Both the position numbers and the translations under genes were made by a program. A DNA stretch of 37,841 nucleotides from Streptococcus sp. k-402 (GTDB lineage: Bacteria; Bacillota; Bacilli; Lactobacillales; Streptococcaceae), in the NCBI RefSeq assembly GCF_013277515.1, contig NZ_VMNB01000009.1:24148-61988 (forward strand), written 5' to 3'. The notes beneath the pieces were generated by a model. That model saw nothing but the letters and a program-made list of their open reading frames with translations. It was not told the origin of the DNA and did no database searches. How positions within the stretch are numbered: the stretch's first letter is position 1; the number at the start of each line of letters is the position of its first letter. Shown piece by piece: positions 8,935-17,511 of the stretch.

Positions 8935-9585
8935 ATGGAAGCAATTATCGAGAAAATTAAAGAGTATAAAATCATTGTTATCTGTACCGGTCTGGGCTTG
9001 CTTGTAGGAGGATTTTTCCTGCTAAAACCAGCTCCACAAACACCTGTCAAGGAAACGAATTTGCAGGCAGAAGTTGCAGCAGTTTCCAAGGATTCGGTAT
9101 CCGAAAAGGATGTGAAGAAGGAAGAAAAGGAAGAATCCCTTGAACAAGAACTAATCACAGTAGATGTAAAAGGAGCTGTTAAAGCACCAGGAATTTATGA
9201 TTTGCCTGTAGGTAGTAGAGTCAATGACGCTGTTCAAAAGGCTGGTGGCTTGACAGAGCAAGCAGATAGCAAGTCGCTCAATCTAGCTCAGAAAGTTAGT
9301 GACGAGGCTCTGGTTTACGTCCCAACTAAGGGAGAAGAAGTGGCTAGTCAACAGACTGGTTCTGGGGCAGCTTCTTCAACGAGCAAGGAAAAGAAGGTCA
9401 ATCTCAACAAGGCTAGTCTGGAAGAACTTAAGCAGGTCAAGGGTCTGGGAGGAAAACGTGCTCAGGATATTATCGACCATCGTGAATCAAATGGAAAATT
9501 CAAGTCGGTTGACGAACTCAAGAAGGTCTCTGGCATTGGTGCCAAGACCATAGAAAAGCTAAAAGACTATGTTACAGTGGATTAA
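8935..9585 (+). CDS. comEA: Competence protein ComEA (DNA receptor)
   Basis: A membrane-anchored receptor that binds double-stranded DNA outside the cell and hands it to the ComEC channel. In 216 residues there is an N-terminal membrane anchor (about 12-30), a charged linker, an SLBB-like domain (about 73-125), a Ser/Gly/Thr-rich hinge, and two helix-hairpin-helix units at the C-terminus (LEELKQVKGLGGKRAQDI and VDELKKVSGIGAKTIEKL). AGAGAGGAG precedes the start. It overlaps comEC by 17 bases. Confidence 0.97.
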   Translation: MEAIIEKIKEYKIIVICTGLGLLVGGFFLLKPAPQTPVKETNLQAEVAAVSKDSVSEKDVKKEEKEESLEQELITVDVKGAVKAPGIYDLPVGSRVNDAVQKAGGLTEQADSKSLNLAQKVSDEALVYVPTKGEEVASQQTGSGAASSTSKEKKVNLNKASLEELKQVKGLGGKRAQDIIDHRESNGKFKSVDELKKVSGIGAKTIEKLKDYVTVD

Positions 9586-11809
9586 GAATTTCCCCATTCC
9601 CCTAATCTATCTGAGTTTTCTATTGTTTTGGCTTTACTATGCTATTTTCTCAGCATCCTATCTTGCTTTGTTGGGCTTTGTTTTTCTGCTAGTTTGTCTC
9701 TTTATTCAATTTCCTTGGAAATCAGCAGGCAGAGTTCTAGTGCTTTGTGGAATCTTTGGATTTTGGTTTCTGTTTCAAAATTGGCAACAGAGTCAAGCGA
9801 GTCAAAATTTGGCGTATTCTGTTGAAAGGGTACGGATTTTGACTGACACTATTAAGGTCAATGGTGACAGTCTATCCTTTCGTGGCAAGTCTGATGGACT
9901 CATTTTTCAAGTTTATTATAAACTCCAGTCCGAGGAGGAGAAAGAAGCCTTTCAAACCTTGACAGACCTTTATGATATAGAACTAGAAGGAAAACTTTCG
10001 GAGCCAGAAGGGCAGAGAAATTTTGGAGGCTTTGACTACCAAGCCTATCTGAAGACTCAGGGAATTTACCAGACACTCAATATCAAAAAAATCCAGTCAC
10101 TTCAAAAGGTTAGCAGTTGGGATATAGGTGAAAACTTGTCTAGTTTACGTCGAAAGGCTGTGGTTTGGATTAAGACGCACTTTCCAGACCCTATGCGCAA
10201 TTATATGACAGGGCTCTTACTAGGACATCTGGATACGGACTTCGAGGAGATGAATGAGCTTTATTCCAGTCTAGGAATTATTCATCTTTTTGCCTTGTCG
10301 GGCATGCAGGTAGGATTTTTCATGGATGGCTTTAAGAAACTACTCTTACGATTGGGCTTGACCCAAGAAAAGTTGAAATGGCTGACCTATCCCTTTTCCT
10401 TTATCTATGCAGGTCTGACAGGATTTTCAGCATCAGTTATTCGCAGTCTCTTACAAAAGTTACTGGCTCAACATGGTGTTAAGGGCTTGGATAATTTTGC
10501 CTTGACGGTTCTTGTCCTCTTTATTATCATGCCCAACTTTTTCTTGACAGCAGGAGGTGTCTTGTCCTGCGCCTATGCTTTTATCTTGACCATGACCAGC
10601 AAAGAAGGGGAGGGACTCAAGGCTGTTGCCAGAGAAAGTCTGGTTATTTCTTTGGGAATATTACCCATTCTATCCTTCTATTTTGCGGAATTTCAACCTT
10701 GGTCCATCCTATTGACCTTTGTCTTTTCCTTTCTATTTGACATGGTCTTCTTACCGCTCTTGTCTATCTTATTTGTCCTTTCCTTTCTCTATCCAGTCAT
10801 TCAGCTGAATTTTATTTTTGAATGGTTGGAGGGGATGATTCGCTTGGTATCACAGGTGGCAAGTAGACCGCTTGTCTTTGGACAACCCAATGCATGGCTT
10901 TTAATCTCATTGTTAATTTCCTTGGCTTTAGTCTATGATTTGAGGAAAAACATTAAAAGGCTAGCAGTATTGAGCTTATTGATTACAGGTCTCTTTTTCT
11001 TGACCAAGCATCCACTGGAAAATGAAATTACCATGCTGGATGTGGGGCAAGGCGAAAGTCTTTTCCTACGGGATGTAACTGGTAAAACCATTCTCATAGA
11101 TGTGGGAGGCAAGGCAGAATCTGATAAGAAAATTGAGGTTTGGCAAGAAAAGGCGACGACCAGCAATGCCCAGCGAACCTTGATACCCTATCTCAAAAGT
11201 CGAGGAGTAGCCAAGATTGACCAGCTAATTTTGACCAATACAGATAAGGAGCATGTTGGAGATTTGTTGGAGGTGACCAAGTCTTTTCATGTAGGGGAGA
11301 TTTTAGTATCCAAAGGCAGTTTGAAACAGAAGGAATTTGTTGCAGAACTACAAGAAACACAAATCAAGGTGCGTAGTGTGGCAGAAGGGGAAAATGTGCT
11401 AATTTTCGGAAGTCAGATAGAAGTCCTATCTCCAAGGAAAATTGGAGATGGAGATCATGAAGATTCCCTGGTTTTGTATGGAAAACTCTTGGATAAAAAC
11501 TTTCTTTTCACAGGAAATTTGGAGGAGAAAGGAGAGAAGGACTTGTTGAAGCATTATCCTGACCTAGAGGTGGATGTTTTGAAAGTTGGCCAACATGGCA
11601 ATAAAAAATCATCAAGTTCAGCCTTTTTAGAACAGCTCAAACCAGAGATGACTCTCATTTCAGTTGGAAAGAGCAATCGAACGAAACTCCCCCATCAGGA
11701 AACCTTGACACGACTGAAAACTATCAATAGCAAAGTATATCGAACTGACCAACAAGGAGCTACTAGGTTTAAAGGTTGGAATAGATGGAAGATCCAAACA
11801 GTTGGTTAA
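9569..11809 (+). CDS. comEC: Competence DNA channel ComEC
   Basis: A polytopic membrane protein that carries single-stranded DNA across the membrane during transformation. The 746 residues comprise N-terminal membrane segments with a DUF4131-type soluble region (about 80-190), a competence domain of several helices (ALSGMQVGFFMDGF near 245 onward), and a metallo-beta-lactamase-like C-terminus (LDVGQGESLFLRDV near 490). In the last domain the usual HxHxDH is replaced by NTDKEHVGDL. The start lies inside comEA without its own clear binding site, so translation is probably coupled. Confidence 0.96.
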   Translation: MLQWIKNFPIPLIYLSFLLFWLYYAIFSASYLALLGFVFLLVCLFIQFPWKSAGRVLVLCGIFGFWFLFQNWQQSQASQNLAYSVERVRILTDTIKVNGDSLSFRGKSDGLIFQVYYKLQSEEEKEAFQTLTDLYDIELEGKLSEPEGQRNFGGFDYQAYLKTQGIYQTLNIKKIQSLQKVSSWDIGENLSSLRRKAVVWIKTHFPDPMRNYMTGLLLGHLDTDFEEMNELYSSLGIIHLFALSGMQVGFFMDGFKKLLLRLGLTQEKLKWLTYPFSFIYAGLTGFSASVIRSLLQKLLAQHGVKGLDNFALTVLVLFIIMPNFFLTAGGVLSCAYAFILTMTSKEGEGLKAVARESLVISLGILPILSFYFAEFQPWSILLTFVFSFLFDMVFLPLLSILFVLSFLYPVIQLNFIFEWLEGMIRLVSQVASRPLVFGQPNAWLLISLLISLALVYDLRKNIKRLAVLSLLITGLFFLTKHPLENEITMLDVGQGESLFLRDVTGKTILIDVGGKAESDKKIEVWQEKATTSNAQRTLIPYLKSRGVAKIDQLILTNTDKEHVGDLLEVTKSFHVGEILVSKGSLKQKEFVAELQETQIKVRSVAEGENVLIFGSQIEVLSPRKIGDGDHEDSLVLYGKLLDKNFLFTGNLEEKGEKDLLKHYPDLEVDVLKVGQHGNKKSSSSAFLEQLKPEMTLISVGKSNRTKLPHQETLTRLKTINSKVYRTDQQGATRFKGWNRWKIQTVG

Positions 11810-11844
11810 CGAGCAGAAACTTTTCAAAAAAATAACTTTTTATC

Positions 11845-11873
11845 TTGACAAGGGCTAGAAAACTTGGTATCAT
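11845..11873 (+). promoter_or_regulatory. Sigma-A promoter of infC operon
   Basis: TTGACA (11845-11850) and TATCAT (11868-11873) are 17 bases apart. Transcription from here would give a leader of about 160 bases before infC. Confidence 0.8.
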
Positions 11874-11879
11874 ATAAAA

Positions 11880-12010
11880 GTTGAGAAAAGCAGAAGTGAG
11901 AGCTTCTCGCCTTGTGACATTAAGTTGCCTGGCCCTACGGATGAAAAGTTTCTAAGAAACGCTATCATAACGTGCGGGCTTGTATATTTACGAGTCCGCT
12001 ATTGTTTTTC
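11880..12010 (+). promoter_or_regulatory. infC-rpmI-rplT leader with attenuator
   Basis: The long leader holds a 5' hairpin (AGAAG 11892-11896 with CTTCT 11903-11907). Further on is a strong 11-bp stem with two G-U pairs, 11974-11984 with 11989-11999, followed by a T-rich run TATTGTTTTT. The latter is a terminator inside the leader, so the operon is probably controlled by premature termination. In Bacillus, ribosomal protein L20 does this; whether L20 or another signal acts here cannot be read from the sequence. Confidence 0.75.
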
Positions 12011-12037
12011 TCGAATAAAACAAAAGAGGTGAAAACC

Positions 12038-12559
12038 ATAGCAAAGCAAGACTTATTCATCAATGATGAGATTCGTGTACGTGAAGTTCGCTTGATTGGT
12101 CTTGAAGGAGAACAGCTAGGCATCAAGCCACTCAGTGAAGCGCAAGCTTTGGCTGATAACGCTAATGTTGACCTAGTATTGATTCAACCCCAAGCCAAAC
12201 CGCCTGTTGCAAAAATTATGGACTACGGTAAGTTCAAATTTGAGTACCAGAAGAAGCAAAAAGAACAACGTAAAAAACAAAGTGTTGTTACTGTGAAAGA
12301 AGTTCGTCTAAGTCCAACGATTGACAAGGGTGACTTTGATACAAAACTTCGCAATGCACGCAAATTCCTTGAAAAAGGAAATAAAGTTAAGGTATCTATT
12401 CGCTTTAAGGGTCGTATGATTACCCATAAAGAGATTGGTGCAAAAGTTTTAGCCGAGTTTGCTGAAGCAACTCAAGATATTGCCATCATCGAACAACGTG
12501 CTAAAATGGATGGACGTCAAATGTTCATGCAATTGGCGCCAGCGACTGACAAAAAATAA
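12038..12559 (+). CDS. infC: Translation initiation factor IF-3 (ATA start)
   Basis: Binds the 30S subunit, discriminates against wrong start codons and prevents premature subunit joining. The N-domain begins [19 protein letters not shown]; the lysine-rich linker ([17 protein letters not shown]) and the C-domain ([19 protein letters not shown]) follow. I place the start at ATA 12038 (173 residues): AGAGGTG is six bases upstream, and the protein then aligns at its N-terminus with Bacillus IF-3, which uses AUU. A GTG at 12029 lies inside this binding site, and longer frames run back into the attenuator. Rare start codons let IF-3 repress its own translation. Confidence 0.93.
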
Positions 12560-12591
12560 TTGTCAGAAAGTTAAATAAAGGAGAAAAAATC

Positions 12592-12792
12592 ATGCCAAAA
12601 CAAAAAACACACCGCGCATCAGCTAAACGTTTCAAACGTACAGGTTCTGGTGGACTTAAACGTTTCCGTGCTTACACTTCTCACCGTTTCCACGGAAAAA
12701 CTAAGAAACAACGTCGTCATCTTCGTAAAGCATCTATGGTGCATTCAGGAGACTACAAACGTATCAAAGCAATGCTTACTCGCTTGAAATAA
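12592..12792 (+). CDS. rpmI: 50S ribosomal protein L35
   Basis: A small basic 66-residue protein of the large subunit. [20 protein letters not shown] and [12 protein letters not shown] are family sequence. It is preceded by AAAGGAG and lies 32 bases after infC in the conserved infC-rpmI-rplT operon. The strong bias to CGT and AAA codons fits a highly expressed gene. Confidence 0.98.
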   Translation: MPKQKTHRASAKRFKRTGSGGLKRFRAYTSHRFHGKTKKQRRHLRKASMVHSGDYKRIKAMLTRLK

Positions 12793-12843
12793 TAGCTTGA
12801 CTGTAAGTAAACAATTCTAGGAAATATTTGGAGGAAATAAAAC

Positions 12844-13203
12844 ATGGCACGTGTTAAAGGTGGCGTTGTATCACGCAAACGTCGTAAACGTATTCTTAAA
12901 TTAGCAAAAGGTTACTATGGAGCTAAACACATCTTGTTCCGTACTGCAAAAGAACAAGTAATGAACTCTTACTACTATGCATACCGTGACCGTCGTCAGA
13001 AAAAACGTGACTTCCGCAAATTGTGGATCACTCGTATCAACGCGGCAGCTCGTATGAACGGACTTTCATACTCACAATTGATGCATGGTTTGAAATTGGC
13101 TGAGATTGAAGTTAACCGTAAAATGCTTGCTGACTTGGCTGTTAACGATGCAGTAGCTTTCACAGCTCTTGCAGATGCAGCGAAAGCAAAACTTGGTAAA
13201 TAA
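12844..13203 (+). CDS. rplT: 50S ribosomal protein L20
   Basis: A basic 119-residue protein that binds 23S rRNA early in 50S assembly. [20 protein letters not shown] at the N-terminus and [18 protein letters not shown] are family signatures. GGAGG precedes the start. It is the last gene of the infC operon and, as in Bacillus, may be the repressor that acts on the leader. Confidence 0.98.
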   Translation: MARVKGGVVSRKRRKRILKLAKGYYGAKHILFRTAKEQVMNSYYYAYRDRRQKKRDFRKLWITRINAAARMNGLSYSQLMHGLKLAEIEVNRKMLADLAVNDAVAFTALADAAKAKLGK

Positions 13204-13211
13204 TAACAGAT

Positions 13212-13242
13212 AAGACTGGAACAGGATTGTCCCAGTCTTTTT
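13212..13242 (+). terminator. Terminator after rplT
   Basis: AAGACTGG pairs with CCAGTCTT, with a partly paired loop, followed by a T run. It separates the ribosomal operon from the glyoxalase gene. Confidence 0.85.
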
Positions 13243-13261
13243 GAAAATAAAGGAGAAAAAT

Positions 13262-13642
13262 ATGGCTTCAAAAATGCTACACACTTGCTTGCGAGTAGAA
13301 AATCTTGAAAAATCAATCGCATTTTATCAAGATGCTTTTGGTTTTAAAGAATTGCGTCGCAGAGATTTTCCAGACCATGCCTTCACGATTGTCTATCTAG
13401 GTCTTGAGGGTGATGACTATGAGTTGGAGTTGACTTATAACTACGATCATGGTCCTTATGTGGTTGGAGATGGATTTGCCCATATCGCCCTCAGTACACC
13501 TGATCTTGAGGCGCTTCATCAAGAGCATAGTGCAAAAGGCTATGAAGTGACTGAGCCAAATGGTCTACCAGGAACTGCACCAAACTATTACTTTGTCAAA
13601 GACCCTGATGGCTACAAGGTCGAAGTTATTCGTGAAAAATAA
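13262..13642 (+). CDS. gloA: Lactoylglutathione lyase / glyoxalase-family protein
   Basis: A single-domain glyoxalase I-type protein of 126 residues that probably isomerises the hemithioacetal of methylglyoxal and a thiol. The four metal-ligand positions expected of the vicinal-oxygen-chelate fold are visible: His in MLHTCLRVEN, Glu in YELELTYN, His in FAHIALST and Glu in YKVEVIREK. ATG 13262 follows AAAGGAG; the in-frame codon at 13241 would start inside the rplT terminator. It is monocistronic, ending at a strong terminator. Confidence 0.9.
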   Translation: MASKMLHTCLRVENLEKSIAFYQDAFGFKELRRRDFPDHAFTIVYLGLEGDDYELELTYNYDHGPYVVGDGFAHIALSTPDLEALHQEHSAKGYEVTEPNGLPGTAPNYYFVKDPDGYKVEVIREK

Positions 13643-13649
13643 TCTCGTG

Positions 13650-13688
13650 AAGTCAAGTAGAATGTTCGTTTTCTACTTGACTTTTTTT
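13650..13688 (+). terminator. Terminator after gloA
   Basis: A perfect 13-bp stem, 13650-13662 with 13671-13683, and a T tract. The 3' arm of the stem also contains the -35 of the pyrK promoter. Confidence 0.9.
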
Positions 13689-13705
13689 GGTTGAAAGAGT
13701 ATACT
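13677..13705 (+). promoter_or_regulatory. Promoter of pyrK-pyrDB inside the gloA terminator
   Basis: TTGACT (13677-13682) and TATACT (13700-13705) are 17 bases apart. Transcription would start near 13712, just upstream of the PyrR leader. Confidence 0.7.
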
Positions 13706-13718
13706 AATAAAAATTTAA

Positions 13719-13872
13719 CCTTTAAGGGGAGTCCAGAGAGACTCACAAGGTGTCAGATAAAAGAATAGTACAATTTTCTAGAGGAGACTTTTTGAGTGTG
13801 CTCTCTTCTGTCGTACGATTTTAACTGAGGCCTTGCACTAGCAAGGTCTTTTCTTTATCTGGTCCCCTTAAA
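13719..13872 (+). promoter_or_regulatory. PyrR-binding attenuator leader of pyrK-pyrDB
   Basis: AGTCCAGAGAGACT at 13730-13743 folds as AGTC/GACT closing the hexaloop CAGAGA, which fits the CNGNGA loop of PyrR binding sites. Downstream is a terminator: GGCCTTGC (13829-13836) with GCAAGGTC (13841-13848), then TTTTCTTT. Known PyrR control predicts termination when UMP/UTP is plentiful. Also, TTTAAGGGGA (13721-13730) is an exact complement of TCCCCTTAAA (13863-13872), and CAGATAAA (13754-13761) of TTTATCTG (13854-13861), so the leader can close into one long-range helix. Confidence 0.88.
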
Positions 13873-13890
13873 ATTTAAGGAGGAAAAGTC

Positions 13891-15640
<1,750 letters not shown>

Positions 15641-15699
15641 ACTGCAATCAATCTGTTCTTGATTTTTTATTAGTTTGTAATATGAATTTAAGAGAATTT

Positions 15700-15708
15700 T
15701 GGTACAAT
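15700..15708 (+). promoter_or_regulatory. Extended -10 promoter of lytB
   Basis: TGGTACAAT fits TGn-TAnAAT, 31 bases before the lytB start. No strong -35 is seen. Confidence 0.5.
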
Positions 15709-15738
15709 AAAATAAATAAGAACAGAGGAAGAAAGTTA

Positions 15739-17451
15739 ATGAAGAAAGTAAGATTTATTTTTTTAGCCCTGCTATTTTTCTTAGCTAGACCAGAGAGTGC
15801 AATGGCCAGTGATGGTACTTGGCAAGGAAAACAATACCTGAAAGCAGACGGCAGTCAAGCAGCCAATGAGTGGGTTTTTGATGCTCATTATCAATCTTGG
15901 TTTTATATAAAAGCAGATGCTAACTATGCTGAAAATGAATGGCTGAAGCAAGGTGATGATTATTTTTACCTCAAATCTGGTGGCTATATGGCCAAGTCAG
16001 AATGGGTAGAAGACAAGGGAGCCTTCTATTATCTTGACCAAAATGGAAAGATGAAAAAAAATGCTTGGCTAGGAGCTTCCTATGTCGGTGCAACAGGTGC
16101 CAAAGTAATAGAAGACTGGGTATTTGATTCTCAATACGACTCTTGGTTTTATATCAAATCAGATGGACAGCACGCAGAGAAAGAATGGCTTCAAATTAAA
16201 GGGAAGGACTATTATTTTAAATCTGGTGGTTATCTACTGACAAGTCAGTGGATTGACCAGGCTTATGTGAATGCCAGTGGTGCCAAAGTACAGCAAGGTT
16301 GGCTTTTTGACAAACAATACCAATCTTGGTTTTACATCAAAGCAAATGGAAATCATGCTGAGAAAGAATGGATTTTCGAAAATGGTCACTATTATTATCT
16401 AAAATCTGGTGGCTATATGGCAGCCAATGAATGGATTTGGGATAAGGAGTCATGGTTTTACCTCAAATCTGATGGGAAAATGACTGAGAAAGAATGGTTC
16501 TACGATGCTAAAAGTCAAGCCTGGTACTACTTCAAATCAGGTGGCTACATGGCGAAAAATGAGACTGTAGATGGTTATCAGCTTGGAAGCGATGGTAAAT
16601 GGCTTGGAGAAAAAGCTACAAACGAAAATGCTGCTTACTATCAAGTAGTACCTGTCACAGCAAATGTTTATGATGCAGATGGTGAAAAGCTCTCCTATAT
16701 ATCGCAAGGTAGTGTCGTCTGGCTAGATAAGAATAGAAAAAGTGATGACAAGCGCCTAGCTATTACTGTTTCTGGTTTGTCAGGCTATATGAAAACAGAA
16801 GATTTACAAGCACTAGATTCTAGCAAGGATTTTATCCCTTATTATGAGAGTGATGGGCATCGTTTTTATCACTATGTGGCTCAGAATGCGAGTATCCCAG
16901 TAGCTTCTCATCTTTCTGATATGGAAGTAGGCAAGAAATATTATTCGGCAGATGGCCTGCATTTTGATGGTTTTAATCTTGAAATCCCCTTCCTTTTCAA
17001 AGATTTGACAGAGGCTACAAACTACAGTGCTGAGGATTTGGATAAGGTATTTAGTCTGTTAAATATTAACAATAGCCTCTTGGAAAATAAGGGAGCTACC
17101 TTTAAGGAAGCCGAAGAACATTACCATATCAATGCCCTCTACCTCCTTGCCCATAGTGCTTTAGAAAGCGACTGGGGACGTAGCAAGATTGCCAAAGATA
17201 AGAATAATTTCTTTGGAATTACAGCCTATGATACGACACCTTACCTTTCTGCCAAGACATTTGATGATGTGGATAAGGGAATTTTAGGTGCAACCAAGTG
17301 GATTAAGGAAAATTATATCGATAGGGGCAGAACTTTCCTTGGAAACAAGGCGTCTGGTATGAATGTAGAATATGCCTCAGACCCTTATTGGGGTGAAAAA
17401 ATTGCTAGTGTGATGATGAAAATCAATGAGAAACTAGGTGGCAAAGATTAG
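15739..17451 (+). CDS. lytB: Choline-binding endo-beta-N-acetylglucosaminidase LytB
   Basis: A secreted peptidoglycan hydrolase that separates daughter cells at the poles. It has 570 residues. The signal peptide is about residues 1-23, cleaved after AMA. About 12 choline-binding repeats follow (W-rich units such as SWFYIKSDG and YYLKSGGYMA), which hold the protein on choline-decorated teichoic acids. Then come an SH3b-like region and a GH73 glucosaminidase domain with LLAHSALESDWGRS, where Glu of SALES is the likely catalytic acid. ATG 15739 follows GAGGAAG; the upstream frame from 15682 would spoil the signal peptide. The pneumococcal reference protein is longer (about 658 residues, from memory), so the repeat array is probably shorter here. 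Confidence 0.93.
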   Translation: MKKVRFIFLALLFFLARPESAMASDGTWQGKQYLKADGSQAANEWVFDAHYQSWFYIKADANYAENEWLKQGDDYFYLKSGGYMAKSEWVEDKGAFYYLDQNGKMKKNAWLGASYVGATGAKVIEDWVFDSQYDSWFYIKSDGQHAEKEWLQIKGKDYYFKSGGYLLTSQWIDQAYVNASGAKVQQGWLFDKQYQSWFYIKANGNHAEKEWIFENGHYYYLKSGGYMAANEWIWDKESWFYLKSDGKMTEKEWFYDAKSQAWYYFKSGGYMAKNETVDGYQLGSDGKWLGEKATNENAAYYQVVPVTANVYDADGEKLSYISQGSVVWLDKNRKSDDKRLAITVSGLSGYMKTEDLQALDSSKDFIPYYESDGHRFYHYVAQNASIPVASHLSDMEVGKKYYSADGLHFDGFNLEIPFLFKDLTEATNYSAEDLDKVFSLLNINNSLLENKGATFKEAEEHYHINALYLLAHSALESDWGRSKIAKDKNNFFGITAYDTTPYLSAKTFDDVDKGILGATKWIKENYIDRGRTFLGNKASGMNVEYASDPYWGEKIASVMMKINEKLGGKD

Positions 17452-17476
17452 TCCTATTATTACTGAATAGTAAGTT

Positions 17477-17511
17477 AAAAATCCTGATTTCAAGTAAAAT
17501 CAGGATTTTTT
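17477..17511. terminator. Bidirectional terminator between lytB and pavA
   Basis: A perfect 14-bp stem, 17477-17490 with 17497-17510, flanked by A and T runs on both sides. It serves the convergent genes lytB (+) and pavA (minus), and its right arm covers the stop codon and last codons of pavA. Confidence 0.88.

Noticed and set aside
13864..13879. CiaR-type TTTAAG pair in the pyrK leader
   Set aside because: The two TTTAAG-like sites are not in the N5-spaced direct arrangement; they are explained by leader pairing.
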